Both the position numbers and the translations under genes were made by a program. A model generated the notes under the pieces. The model ran no database searches. It saw nothing but the letters and a program-made list of their open reading frames with translations, and was not told where the DNA came from. A DNA stretch of 41,842 bases from an uncultured Pelagibacteraceae bacterium (lineage in GTDB: Bacteria; Pseudomonadota; Alphaproteobacteria; Pelagibacterales; Pelagibacteraceae). Positions 32,294-41,643 of the stretch are shown piece after piece. How positions within the stretch are numbered: the stretch's first letter is position 1; each line of letters starts with the position of its first letter. The DNA is taken from NCBI GenBank assembly GCA_902560855.1, contig CACENJ010000010.1:1-41842 (forward strand). Direction: 5' to 3'.

Positions 32294-33259
32294 ATGAAAA
32301 AACAGAGAAATAAAAACCCTATACAGCCTGTTATTGGAACTAAAGTTCCAAGATATGCCGGACCTAATACATTTGCAAGACTACCAGAGCTAAGAGATGT
32401 AGAAAGTTGTGATGTAGCTATAGTTGGGATTCCTTTTGATGCTGGTACAAGTTATAGACCTGGAGCAAGATTTGGACCTCAAAGCATTAGGCAAGCTTCA
32501 AGACATTTGAGAACTAACTATCATCCCGATTACGATGCTGAACCTTTTAAAGTACAACAAGTTGCAGATGCGGGTGATATTGCCTGCAATCCATTTAATA
32601 TCAATGAAGCAATTAATCAAATTGAAAAGGGAGCAACAGAACTATTGGAAAAAGTGGGAGGTATAATTAGCATGGGAGGAGACCATACAATTGCTTTTCC
32701 ATTACTAAGATCAATAAACAAAATTAACAAAGGACCAGTAGCGTTGGTTCATTTTGATGCACATCTAGATACCTGGGACACTTATTTTGGTGCACCATAC
32801 ACGCATGGAACGCCATTTAGAAGAGCGAGAGAAGAAAATTTATTTTTAGATGATGCTTCAATGCATGTGGGTATAAGAGGGCCTCTTTACAGCAAAGATG
32901 ATTTAAAAAATGATGCAAGTTTTGGTTTTAAAATAATCCATTGTGATGAATTTCAAACAGAAGGAATTGATAAAATAGTTGAAAGAATTAGAAAAAGAGT
33001 AGGCAATAATCCATTATATTTATCAATAGACATTGATGTTTTAGATCCTGCTCATGCTCCAGGAACTGGAACCCCTGAAATTGCGGGCATGACAACAAGA
33101 GAAATAGTAAATGTATTGAGAGGACTATCAGGCATCAATTTAATTTCTGCAGATGTAGTTGAGGTTGCACCAGCATATGACCATGCTGAACTTACATCGT
33201 TAGCTGCAGCTACAATAATTTATGAATTAACAAATTTATTTGCAAATAAAAAACTTTAG
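32294..33259 (+). CDS. speB: Agmatinase-family ureohydrolase
   Basis: 321 residues, full-length dinuclear manganese ureohydrolase. Metal ligands are seen in GGDHT, FDAHLDTWD and SIDIDVLDPA. TGTPE and the HGTPFRRA loop fit the agmatinase branch better than arginase. It would release urea from a guanidino compound: agmatine to putrescine, or possibly guanidinobutyrate, guanidinopropionate or another guanidino acid. The aldehyde dehydrogenase gene starts 14 bp downstream and an NCS1 transporter follows, so a catabolic role is likely. The upstream gap to the divergent gene is only 14 bp, so its promoter must lie inside that gene. Confidence 0.9.
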   Translation: MKKQRNKNPIQPVIGTKVPRYAGPNTFARLPELRDVESCDVAIVGIPFDAGTSYRPGARFGPQSIRQASRHLRTNYHPDYDAEPFKVQQVADAGDIACNPFNINEAINQIEKGATELLEKVGGIISMGGDHTIAFPLLRSINKINKGPVALVHFDAHLDTWDTYFGAPYTHGTPFRRAREENLFLDDASMHVGIRGPLYSKDDLKNDASFGFKIIHCDEFQTEGIDKIVERIRKRVGNNPLYLSIDIDVLDPAHAPGTGTPEIAGMTTREIVNVLRGLSGINLISADVVEVAPAYDHAELTSLAAATIIYELTNLFANKKL

Positions 33260-33273
33260 GTTAGATTTGCTCG

Positions 33274-34707
33274 ATGCAAGATAAAAAAAATTTTTATATT
33301 GATGGAAAATGGACTTCGCCAATAGAACCACGAAGTTATAAAGTAATAGACCCATCAAATGAAGAACCTTGCGCAGAAATATCTCTCGGAGGAAAAAAGG
33401 ATATAGACAAAGCCGTTAGTGCTGCAAAAAAAGCTTTTGAAACTTGGGCTTTTACAAAAAAAGAAAAAAGACTTGAATTATTAGAAAAATTATACGTTAT
33501 TTATAAAAAAAGATGGGCTGAAATGGCAAAGCTTATATCTCTTGAGATGGGAGCTCCCATGAAATTTTCCACAGAAATGCAAGCCGCAACAGGAGCAAGT
33601 CACATAAAATCATTTAAAAATATATTAAAAGACTTTAAGTTTGAAAAAGATTTAGGTGAAGAAAAAAATAATCAAAAATTATTGTATGAGCCAAAAGGTG
33701 TTTGTGCTTTAATAACACCTTGGAATTGGCCAATAAATCAAGTTAATTTAAAAGTAATTCCGGCACTAGCTTCAGCATGCACAGTAGTTTTAAAACCTTC
33801 AGAGATAGCACCTTTATCATCAATGCTACTTGCTGAAATGATTGATGAAGCAAAGTTTCCTTCTGGAGTATTTAATTTAGTAAATGGAGATGGAGCTGTA
33901 ACTGGAGAAGCTTTAACTAGTCATCCCGACATAAACATGATTTCTTTTACAGGATCAACAAGAGCAGGTGCATTAATTTCCCAAAATGCAGCTAAAGATT
34001 TTAAAAGAATAAGCTTAGAGCTAGGAGGGAAAGGTGCAAATATAATTTTTAAAGACGCAGATTCAGAAGCAGTAGCTAGAGGTGTTTTAAGGTGTTTTAG
34101 AAATTCAGGACAATCCTGTAATGCTCCTACAAGAATGCTCGTTGAAAAATCAATCTATAATGAAACTGTAGAAAAAGTAAAGGAATTAGCAAATAATACC
34201 AAGGTAGACTCTCCGCAAAAAGATGGTGATCATATCGGACCGGTAGTTTCTGAAGTACAATTTAACAAAATTCAAAATTTAATTCAGAAAGGAATTGATG
34301 AAGGTGCAAAATTAGTAGCAGGTGGAACAGGAAAACCTAAAGGTTTAGAAAAAGGATATTACGTAAAACCAACTGTTTTTGCTGATGTTAATAATCAAAT
34401 GGAGATTGCAAGAACAGAAATCTTTGGCCCAGTCTTATCTATAATTCCTTTTGAAAATGAAGAAGAAGCAATATCTATAGCTAACGATACACCTTATGGT
34501 TTAACAAATTATATTCAAACACAAGATAAAGAAAAAGTAAAAAGAGTAGCTAGAAAACTTAGATCTGGAATGGTGGATGTAAATGGAGTAGGAATTGCAG
34601 TAAGCTCTCCCTTTGGTGGATATAAACATTCTGGAATCGGTAGAGAAGCTGGAACTGAAGGATTAATAGAATTTTTAGAAGTCAAAACTGTTGGTGGTTG
34701 GAATTAA
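33274..34707 (+). CDS. NAD-dependent aldehyde dehydrogenase, paralogue of the one at 14161
   Basis: 477 residues with PWNWP, FTGSTRAG, catalytic Glu249 (LELGGK) and Cys282 (SGQSCNAP). It aligns end to end with the aldehyde dehydrogenase at 14161-15591 and shares long segments such as APTRMLVEKSIY, so the two arose by duplication. The position after the ureohydrolase suggests oxidation of an amino- or guanidino-aldehyde, for example 4-aminobutyraldehyde after putrescine deamination, although no aminotransferase or amine oxidase is seen nearby. Substrate uncertain. Confidence 0.92.
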   Translation: MQDKKNFYIDGKWTSPIEPRSYKVIDPSNEEPCAEISLGGKKDIDKAVSAAKKAFETWAFTKKEKRLELLEKLYVIYKKRWAEMAKLISLEMGAPMKFSTEMQAATGASHIKSFKNILKDFKFEKDLGEEKNNQKLLYEPKGVCALITPWNWPINQVNLKVIPALASACTVVLKPSEIAPLSSMLLAEMIDEAKFPSGVFNLVNGDGAVTGEALTSHPDINMISFTGSTRAGALISQNAAKDFKRISLELGGKGANIIFKDADSEAVARGVLRCFRNSGQSCNAPTRMLVEKSIYNETVEKVKELANNTKVDSPQKDGDHIGPVVSEVQFNKIQNLIQKGIDEGAKLVAGGTGKPKGLEKGYYVKPTVFADVNNQMEIARTEIFGPVLSIIPFENEEEAISIANDTPYGLTNYIQTQDKEKVKRVARKLRSGMVDVNGVGIAVSSPFGGYKHSGIGREAGTEGLIEFLEVKTVGGWN

Positions 34708-34823
34708 AATCACAAAAAGCTTATAAATAAATGATAATTAACAGTCCATTTTAAGCATATAATCGTTTACATAGCCCAAAAAACAAAATAGCTTTTATTT
34801 AAACGTATTAAAAAGGAGATAAT

Positions 34824-36275
34824 ATGAGTAGATCAAAAAAGCTCTACAATTCAGATTTGGCTCCCACTCCAAGCAAACAAAAGAAATGGGGTTGGTTCGA
34901 AATTTTTAACGTGTGGGCAAATGATGTACAAAGTTTATTTGGGTATACTTTAGCAGCATCATTGTTTTTAGCCTCAGGTTTGAATGGATGGGCAGTATTT
35001 CTTGCATTAATTCTTGCAGGATTTTTTATAATGTGGCTAGTCAATCTTTCAGGTAAACCGAGTGTTAAACATGGAATTCCTTATCCAGTATTTGCTAGAG
35101 TTAGTATGGGTGTTTTTGGAGCAAACTTTCCAGCTATGGCCAGAGGACTTGTTGCAATGTTTTGGTATGGAGCACAAACTTATGCAGCATCAACTGCTGT
35201 AGCCTTGTTATTAAAAGCTTTAACAGGAGCAGAAAGTGGTGGTGAATTTTTAGGTATGGATGGAATTATGTGGGTATCATTTATATTTGTTTCACTATTC
35301 CAAATTTATTTATTCTGGCAAGGAGTTGATTTAATAAGAAGATTCTTAAATTTTGCAGGTCCAGCTGTTTATATAGTTATGATAGTTTTAATGATATCTA
35401 TTTGGGCTAAAGCAGGCGGTAGCCTTTTATCAGAAGTTGGAAATATATTTTCAGGAGGAGCACGTTCAGGAGGTTTTGAAGGATTAGGATCTTTTGGCGC
35501 TTTCTTAGCAGTATTTTCAATCATGGTTGGTTATTTTGCTGCAGTTGTAATTAATTTTGGTGACTTCGCTAGATTTGTTAAAAATGAAAATGAAATGAAA
35601 AAAGGAAACCTATGGGGTTTAGTAGGTAACATAATTTTCTTCTCATTTATTACTTTAATGATTACTGGTGGAACAATAGCAGTGTTCGGAGAATATGTAG
35701 CTCAACCAACAGATATGGTAGCTAAAGTTGACAATATGGTTTTAACGATTGTTGCAGCATTTGCATTTTTTGCAGCAACAGTTGGTATAAACATGGTTGC
35801 TAACTTTATACCTCCAGCATATGACCTAGCTAATTTAATTCCATCTAAAATTAATTTTAGAACAGGTGGTTTAATTACTGCTATATGTGGTTTTGTAGTT
35901 GGTGGCTTATGGGTTTCAGTTATTACGCAAATGGGAATGTTTCCTTTTGTAAATACACTTGGAGCAATCTTAGCACCAGTATTTGGAATAATGATTGTAG
36001 ATTACTATATAATCAAAAATGAAAAACTTGATGTGAATGCATTGTTTAGTGATAGTCCAAAAGGGAAATATTATTACAATGATGGATTTAACCAAAAGGG
36101 AATGATAGCTTGGATTTTGTCAGGCTATATTGCTGTTGGTTCAGTTTGGCCAAATATTTTACCTGGTGGATTAGGCGATTTCTTTGCTAACCTGGGTGGT
36201 GGCGGAGGATATGCTTGGATAATTGGAGCTGCTTTAGGTGCAATTGTTCATTATGCTATATCATCGAAAAAATAA
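34824..36275 (+). CDS. NCS1-family nucleobase/cation symporter
   Basis: 483 residues with about twelve membrane helices. The N-terminal part has NVWANDVQSLFGYTLAAS, then KHGIPYPVFARVSMGVFG, and WYGAQTY, where the Trp and Gln match the ligand-stacking and hydrogen-bonding positions of the hydantoin transporter Mhp1. NCS1 proteins import cytosine, purines, allantoin, hydantoins or related small heterocycles with Na+ or H+. A ribosome site (GGAG) precedes ATG 34824 and a TATAAT at 34758-34763 could be a -10 element. It is followed by a bidirectional terminator. Neighbouring ureohydrolase and 5-oxoprolinase genes suggest a cyclic amide or ureido ligand. Confidence 0.9.
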   Translation: MSRSKKLYNSDLAPTPSKQKKWGWFEIFNVWANDVQSLFGYTLAASLFLASGLNGWAVFLALILAGFFIMWLVNLSGKPSVKHGIPYPVFARVSMGVFGANFPAMARGLVAMFWYGAQTYAASTAVALLLKALTGAESGGEFLGMDGIMWVSFIFVSLFQIYLFWQGVDLIRRFLNFAGPAVYIVMIVLMISIWAKAGGSLLSEVGNIFSGGARSGGFEGLGSFGAFLAVFSIMVGYFAAVVINFGDFARFVKNENEMKKGNLWGLVGNIIFFSFITLMITGGTIAVFGEYVAQPTDMVAKVDNMVLTIVAAFAFFAATVGINMVANFIPPAYDLANLIPSKINFRTGGLITAICGFVVGGLWVSVITQMGMFPFVNTLGAILAPVFGIMIVDYYIIKNEKLDVNALFSDSPKGKYYYNDGFNQKGMIAWILSGYIAVGSVWPNILPGGLGDFFANLGGGGGYAWIIGAALGAIVHYAISSKK

Positions 36276-36302
36276 TTAACTCTCTCTCTTTAGAGGTTAA
36301 GC

Positions 36303-36345
36303 AAAAAAGACCCGTTTTATAAATATAAAGCGGGTCTTTTTGTTT
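36303..36345. terminator. Bidirectional intrinsic terminator
   Basis: A long hairpin (aaaagacccg, 36305-36314, with its complement 36331-36340, extended inward by A-T/G-T pairs to a 4-nt loop) flanked by an A-run on the left and a T-run on the right. It serves the convergent NCS1 and pxpA genes. Confidence 0.9.
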
Positions 36346-36353
36346 TAAAAATA

Positions 36354-37127
36354 TTAATTAAATTTTTTCATTTTGTTTAATGGTTTTAAAACTAAATCAT
36401 TAGACAACAAATTTTCTTTTATTGATTTTGCAGTATCAAGAGAGCTTATGTTGTCACCATGTATACAAATAGAGTCAATTTCACATGATATTTGTTTTCC
36501 AGAATAACAGTTAAGAGCTTGATTTTTTACCATACTGAGAACATGTTTTTTTGCAATTTCTGGATCTGTTATTAGAGCATGTTTTTTTGATCTTGAAACA
36601 AGATTCCCGTCATCTTCATAATTTCTATCTGCAAAGATTTCACAAGCAATCTTCATATTTAATTTTTTTGCAGCAATTTCCATTTTTGATCCTGTTGGTA
36701 CAAGAAAAATAATATTTTTGTCGATGTTATTAATAGTTTTGGCTATTGTTTTTGCCAACTCCATGTCTTCGCATGCCATGTTGTTAAGAGCACCATGTGG
36801 TTTTATATGAGTTACATTTTCATTATGTTTTTCAGCAATTTTTTGTAAAATTTGGTATTGATCAACAATTAATTTATTTATCTCAGATGATGAAAGTTTA
36901 ATTCTTTTTCTACCAAAATTTTCTGGATCATTAAAAGACGGATGAGCGCCAATACTTACCCCGTTTGATTTTGAAATTTTTATTACCATATTCATCGTAT
37001 CTTCGTCACCAGCATGATAGCCACATGCAATATTGGCTGAATTTACGATATTTAATAATTCAGGATCATTTTCAATAGAATGAAACTTTGATTTTTCTCC
37101 TAAATCACAATTGATATTAATTTCCAT
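36354..37127 (-). CDS. pxpA: 5-oxoprolinase subunit A (LamB/YcsF family)
   Basis: 257 residues from ATG 37127, chosen because the family starts MEININCDLGE; the longer in-frame reading to 37157 would overlap the pxpB start. The hallmark segments INCDLGE, NIACGYHAGD, GAHPSF and HIKPHGALNN are present. With PxpB and PxpC it makes the prokaryotic ATP-dependent 5-oxoprolinase that opens pyroglutamate to glutamate. It is divergent from pxpB with only 28 bp between start codons, so the two halves of the complex are probably coregulated. Confidence 0.94.
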   Translation of the reverse strand: MEININCDLGEKSKFHSIENDPELLNIVNSANIACGYHAGDEDTMNMVIKISKSNGVSIGAHPSFNDPENFGRKRIKLSSSEINKLIVDQYQILQKIAEKHNENVTHIKPHGALNNMACEDMELAKTIAKTINNIDKNIIFLVPTGSKMEIAAKKLNMKIACEIFADRNYEDDGNLVSRSKKHALITDPEIAKKHVLSMVKNQALNCYSGKQISCEIDSICIHGDNISSLDTAKSIKENLLSNDLVLKPLNKMKKFN

Positions 37128-37155
37128 AATATTAATAGTTGAAGTATAACACGTC

Positions 37156-37836
37156 ATGATAAAAAATATATCAAATCTTGGTGACGCAGCCTTATATTGT
37201 GATTTTGGTAAAGAAGTTAATAAAGAAATTAATTCGAAAGTAATTAATTATTTTAAAAATATTAAAAAACAAAATATTACTGGAGTTACTAACATTGCAC
37301 CCTCATATAATAAACTAATAATTACTTTTGATTTAAAATTAACAAATTTTGAAAAAATAAGAGAAGTTATAAAGAATATAGATTTAAAAACTTACGATAA
37401 TAATAAAAATAAATTAGTAAAAATACCTATATGCTGTGATGATGAGTTTGCATTAGACATTAATAGACTTGAAACAAACCTCAAAAGTTCAAAAGATCAA
37501 ATTTTAAAAAACTTTTTAAATAGAGAATATTTTTGTTACATGACTGGTTTTATAGCTGGCATGCCATTTTTAGGAGATGTAAATGAAAAAATTAGACTAA
37601 AAAGATTAGAAACTCCTAGAGTGAAAGTACCCAAGGGCTCAGTTGGTATAACAGAAAAATTTTGTAATATTTATACATTTGAAAGTCCAGGAGGTTGGAA
37701 CATTATTGGAAACTCACCTTTAAAAGTTTTTAATAAGTTAAATGATAAAAATCCTGCTTTAGTTAATCCTGGCGATACGGTTATTTTTTATAAAATTAGC
37801 AAGAAAGAATATGAGAATTGGAATGATCAAAAGTAA
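37156..37836 (+). CDS. pxpB: 5-oxoprolinase subunit B (KipI family)
   Basis: 226 residues. The family pattern is clear: NLGDAALYCDFG at the N-terminus, YFCYMTGFIAGMPFLGDV in the middle and ESPGGWNIIG near the C-terminus. It is the ATP-binding partner of PxpC in 5-oxoprolinase and homologous to the kinase inhibitor KipI. The 3' end overlaps pxpC, indicating translational coupling. It begins a plus-strand operon that runs through pxpC and eamA into the FAD/DUF1365/cyclopropane-synthase genes. Confidence 0.94.
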   Translation: MIKNISNLGDAALYCDFGKEVNKEINSKVINYFKNIKKQNITGVTNIAPSYNKLIITFDLKLTNFEKIREVIKNIDLKTYDNNKNKLVKIPICCDDEFALDINRLETNLKSSKDQILKNFLNREYFCYMTGFIAGMPFLGDVNEKIRLKRLETPRVKVPKGSVGITEKFCNIYTFESPGGWNIIGNSPLKVFNKLNDKNPALVNPGDTVIFYKISKKEYENWNDQK

Positions 37837-38773
37837 TCTCGAAGTTTTACGCGCTGGGATAAACACTACTTATCAGGATTTAGGTAGAAGTAATCTTTAT
37901 CAAATAGGAATACCTTTTAGTGGAGCTATGGATAATCGAAATTATTTATTAGCTAATAATTTAGTTAGTAACAAAAAAAATACTCCAGTGATAGAATTTG
38001 CTTATCAAGGTCCATTATTAAAACTAAATGGGGAAAAAATTTGTTTAGCAATCACTGGTAATGTGAATTTTAATATTTTAAAAAAAAATTTAAAAGTAGA
38101 AAAAGGAAATTGTTATCAAACATATTACCTTGAAGATGGAGATCAGATAGATATTTTGTCAACTAATAAATCAGTTTATGGTTATTTAGCAGTGAGCGGA
38201 GGCTTTGATGTCGAACTATTTTGGAATAGCAGTTCCACAAACACTAAAGCAAAAATAGGAGCTAATAATGGTGAGAAGATTAAAAAAGGTAATTTAATAC
38301 AAATATTAAAATCACAAAAAATTCATCAATTAAAAAAGTTAAATTATTTTAATACAAAAATTGAACAAATTAGAATTATCAAAGGAACTAACTATGATTA
38401 TTTTTCAGAAGATGGAAAAAAAATTTTTTTAGAAAAAAAATTTACTGTTTCTAAATTAACTGACAGAATGGGCATGCGATTAGAAGGCCCAAAAATCGAA
38501 AATGTTGTTGATACAAATATAAGATCTGAAGGTTTGATTAAGGGTGTAATCCAGGTTCCAGCAGATGGAAACCCTATTATCATGTTGTCTGATCATGGAA
38601 CTATAGGAGGTTACCCCAAAATAGGAGTAGTTATTAGCGCTGATTACGATAAATTAGTTCAATTTCAACCAGGTTCAAAAATAAAATTTAAAGAAGTAAG
38701 TCTTTTTGAAGCAGAGAATTTATACAAAATATACTCTATGGAAACTCAAAATATTTTAAATCAAATATCATGA
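37823..38773 (+). CDS. pxpC: 5-oxoprolinase subunit C (KipA/AHS2 family)
   Basis: 316 residues from ATG 37823; an ATG at 37811 would add four residues. It begins NLEVLRAGINTTYQDLGR, the family opening, and continues with GIPFSGAMDN, EFAYQGP, and the C-terminal SDRMGMRLEGP-like block (here LTDRMGMRLEGP), IPADGNPI-type and SDHGTIGGYPKIG segments. It is the partner of PxpB. It overlaps pxpB by 14 bp and eamA by 4 bp (ATGA). Confidence 0.94.
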   Translation: MIKSNLEVLRAGINTTYQDLGRSNLYQIGIPFSGAMDNRNYLLANNLVSNKKNTPVIEFAYQGPLLKLNGEKICLAITGNVNFNILKKNLKVEKGNCYQTYYLEDGDQIDILSTNKSVYGYLAVSGGFDVELFWNSSSTNTKAKIGANNGEKIKKGNLIQILKSQKIHQLKKLNYFNTKIEQIRIIKGTNYDYFSEDGKKIFLEKKFTVSKLTDRMGMRLEGPKIENVVDTNIRSEGLIKGVIQVPADGNPIIMLSDHGTIGGYPKIGVVISADYDKLVQFQPGSKIKFKEVSLFEAENLYKIYSMETQNILNQIS

Positions 38774-39636
38774 ATGTAATATCAAAATTACCAGGACCCT
38801 TGCTAGTTTTTTTTGGAGCTATTACCTTAAGTTTTGGTGGAATAATTGTGAAATCTTTTGAAGGGGCAAATCTTTGGCAAATACTATTTTGGAGACAAAT
38901 TTTTTTCTCAATAACAGTTGTTATATATTTGCTTTTTACCTACAAAAAAAATTTTTTTAAATCATTTTATGATTCCGGAATTCCTGGTTTTTTTGGTGGT
39001 CTTGCATTATCAGTTGGTTTTGCAGCATACGTTTTTGCCATGTACACAACCACTGTAGCAAATACAAATTTTATAATTACTTTAGAAACTATTTTTTTAG
39101 CATTATTTGGTTATTTTTTTTTAAAAGAAAAAATAAACTTAATTACTTTAATATCAATAATTTTAGGAATATCTGGTGTTTTAATAATACTCGGAAGCTC
39201 ACTAACCATACAAACCAATGAACAGTTTTTTGGAAATATTGTTGCACTTATAATGCCAATATCTTTTGCTGTACTTGTTGTTATTGTCAGAAAATATCCA
39301 AATGTCGATATGGTCCCATCTCAATTTACCGCAGGAATTGCAGCTGCACTGATTGGTTTTTTTTTAGCAGACCAGTTGGTTATGTCGTTTAAAGATTTTG
39401 TTTTAGCATCGATCGCAGGAATTTTTCAAATTGGTTTTGGTTTTATTTTAATTACAGTAGGATCACGGACAACACCTGCGGCTGTAGTAGGTGTTTTAAT
39501 GTTAACCGAGTCTGTTTTTGGCCCACTATGGGCATGGCTTTTTATTAATGAATTGCCGCCTGTGACCGTGCTTATTGGTGGAACCGTGATTATTTCTGCA
39601 ATTTTATTCCAATCACTTTTTGGTAAAAAAGAGTAA
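38770..39636 (+). CDS. EamA/DMT-family transporter
   Basis: 288 residues, two EamA repeats and about ten membrane helices; FFGAITLSFGGIIVKS marks repeat one and LMLTESVFGPLWAW the usual end of repeat two. Family members export amino acids and other metabolites. Its ATG overlaps the pxpC stop (ATGA), so it is translationally coupled to 5-oxoprolinase and may move a product or relative of 5-oxoproline. Direction and substrate are not readable. Confidence 0.9.
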   Translation: MNVISKLPGPLLVFFGAITLSFGGIIVKSFEGANLWQILFWRQIFFSITVVIYLLFTYKKNFFKSFYDSGIPGFFGGLALSVGFAAYVFAMYTTTVANTNFIITLETIFLALFGYFFLKEKINLITLISIILGISGVLIILGSSLTIQTNEQFFGNIVALIMPISFAVLVVIVRKYPNVDMVPSQFTAGIAAALIGFFLADQLVMSFKDFVLASIAGIFQIGFGFILITVGSRTTPAAVVGVLMLTESVFGPLWAWLFINELPPVTVLIGGTVIISAILFQSLFGKKE

Positions 39637-39637
39637 A

Positions 39638-40882
39638 ATGAAAATTGCTGTAATTGGTTCTGGGATATCAGGTCTTAGTGCAGCTTATTATTTATCAAAA
39701 AAACATAATGTTGATTTATTCGAGAAAGAAAATCATTTTGGTGGACATTCTCACACTATAAATATTTCTTACGATAAAAAAAAACAAATTTCCGTAGATA
39801 TAGGATTTATTGTTTTTAATGAATTAACATATCCAAATTTAATTAAATTTTTTAAAGAAAATAAAATTCAATTAGAAAAAAGCAACATGTCTTTTTCTGT
39901 TTCTGTAAAAGATTCAAATATTGAATATTGCGGTAAAGGAATAAATGGAATTTTTTTAAACAAAAGTAATATTTTAAACTTTAAATTTATAAAGATGTTT
40001 TTTGAGATTGTTAATTTTTACAAAAAATGTTCAAATATTAATATTAATGCTTTAAGCGAAGAGACGCTTGAAAGTTTTCTTAAAAAAGAAAACTTATCAA
40101 ATTATTTTATAAATTATCATATTGTCCCTATGGTTGCAGCTATATGGTCTATGCCACCATATGAAGCAAGGCAAATGCCATTAAATTTTTTTATAAATTT
40201 TTTTAAAAATCATGGCTTGTTTAATTTAAAAAATAGACCTCAGTGGTTTACTGTATCAAATAGAAGTAAAACTTATGTAAATAAAGTAATTAATCAAATA
40301 AGTGGAGAGTATTACAAAAACTATCCTATAAAAAAAATATCAAGGAATAATAATAATATTAAAGTGTACTACGGATCAGAAAATGAGTTTTTCAATTATA
40401 ACAAGGTAGTTTTAGCTACTCATGCTGATGAAGCTTTATCATTGATAGAAAACCCTTCTTTAGAGGAAAAAAATGTTTTAAAACATTTTAAATACAAAAA
40501 AAATTTAGCAGTGATTCATTCAGATCAAAGTTTTATGCCTTCTAATAAAAAGGCATGGTCATCATGGAATTCTTCAATTTTAAAAAATGATAAAACAAAA
40601 AGTTCAGTAACATACTGGTTAAATTTGCTACAAAATCTTAAAATAGAAAAAAATATTTTCTTAACTTTAAATCCTTACTATGAAATTCCTGAAAATCAAA
40701 TTTATGAAAAAGTTTATTTTACACATCCTTACTACGATTATAATGCTTTAAAATCTCAAAACGAACTTAATACATTGCAAAACAAAAAAGATATATTGTT
40801 TTGTGGTAGTTATTTTGGTTATGGATTTCACGAGGATGGAATTAAATCAACAATAGAAATGTTAAAATATTTAAATGATTAA
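39638..40882 (+). CDS. NAD(P)/FAD-dependent oxidoreductase (amine-oxidase-like) of the DUF1365/cyclopropane-synthase cassette
   Basis: 414 residues from ATG 39638, one base after the eamA stop; the in-frame ATG-less extension to 39620 is rejected because the FAD motif starts at this methionine (MKIAVIGSGISGLSAA). It has the amine-oxidase-type GGHSHT motif after the second strand, a VPMVAAIWSMP segment and the C-terminal FCGSYFGYGFHEDG motif that binds FAD. Such proteins are regularly found with DUF1365 and a cyclopropane-fatty-acid-synthase-like methyltransferase, as here, and probably modify membrane fatty acids. It overlaps the next gene by 8 bp. Confidence 0.9.
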   Translation: MKIAVIGSGISGLSAAYYLSKKHNVDLFEKENHFGGHSHTINISYDKKKQISVDIGFIVFNELTYPNLIKFFKENKIQLEKSNMSFSVSVKDSNIEYCGKGINGIFLNKSNILNFKFIKMFFEIVNFYKKCSNININALSEETLESFLKKENLSNYFINYHIVPMVAAIWSMPPYEARQMPLNFFINFFKNHGLFNLKNRPQWFTVSNRSKTYVNKVINQISGEYYKNYPIKKISRNNNNIKVYYGSENEFFNYNKVVLATHADEALSLIENPSLEEKNVLKHFKYKKNLAVIHSDQSFMPSNKKAWSSWNSSILKNDKTKSSVTYWLNLLQNLKIEKNIFLTLNPYYEIPENQIYEKVYFTHPYYDYNALKSQNELNTLQNKKDILFCGSYFGYGFHEDGIKSTIEMLKYLND

Positions 40883-41642
40883 ATCTTCCTTTATTTACAA
40901 TGGAAATGTAATACATAAAAGATTTAAACCCAAAGAACATTTTTTTAAATACAAAGTATTTTCCCTTCTAATTGATTTGTCTGAATTAAATGTATTAGAA
41001 AAAGAACTTAAATTATTTTCATACAATAAATTTAATATATTAAGTTTTTATGATATTGATCATGGTCCAAGAGATGGTACTTCTTTAATTTCATGGGTTA
41101 AGGAAAATTTATCTAAAAACAACATCAATACTGATCAAATTACAATTAAACTTCTCTGCTATCCAAGGATATGGGGCTATGTATTTAATCCACTAAGTGT
41201 ATTTTTCATTTATGATAAAAATTGTAATTTAATATCAATTCTCTACGAAGTAAAAAACACATTTGGAGAGCAACACACATACATTTTTAAAATAGAAAAA
41301 AATAGCCATTTATTCGAGCATTCCTGTAAAAAGAAATTTCACGTTTCTCCATTTATTGAAATTGATTGCACATATTTCTTTAAAATTTTGAAACCTGAAA
41401 ACAAATTTTTTATAGTTATAAATCAGAATGACAACCAGGGAAAACTTCTGTTTGCCTCTCAAGATGGTGAAAAAAAAAATTTAAACAGTAAAAATTTAGC
41501 AGTTTCATACCTATCTCACCCATTAATGTCTTTTAAAATTATTGGGGCGATACATTTTGAGGCATTAAAACTTTGGTTAAAAGGAGTTAAATTGGTAAAA
41601 AAGAAATTTAAAATTAAAAATAATATAACTTTTGAAGATTAA
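40875..41642 (+). CDS. DUF1365 family protein
   Basis: 255 residues. It has the DUF1365 opening HKRFKPKEHFFKYKVF, then FYDIDHGPRDG and the well-conserved CYPRIWGYVFNPLSVFF and NTFGEQHTY segments. Biochemical function is not established to my knowledge. The constant pairing with an FAD oxidoreductase and a cyclopropane-synthase-like methyltransferase suggests lipid modification. It starts inside the FAD gene (8-bp overlap) and ends 1 bp before the next start codon. Confidence 0.92.
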   Translation: MIKSSFIYNGNVIHKRFKPKEHFFKYKVFSLLIDLSELNVLEKELKLFSYNKFNILSFYDIDHGPRDGTSLISWVKENLSKNNINTDQITIKLLCYPRIWGYVFNPLSVFFIYDKNCNLISILYEVKNTFGEQHTYIFKIEKNSHLFEHSCKKKFHVSPFIEIDCTYFFKILKPENKFFIVINQNDNQGKLLFASQDGEKKNLNSKNLAVSYLSHPLMSFKIIGAIHFEALKLWLKGVKLVKKKFKIKNNITFED

Positions 41643-41643
41643 T

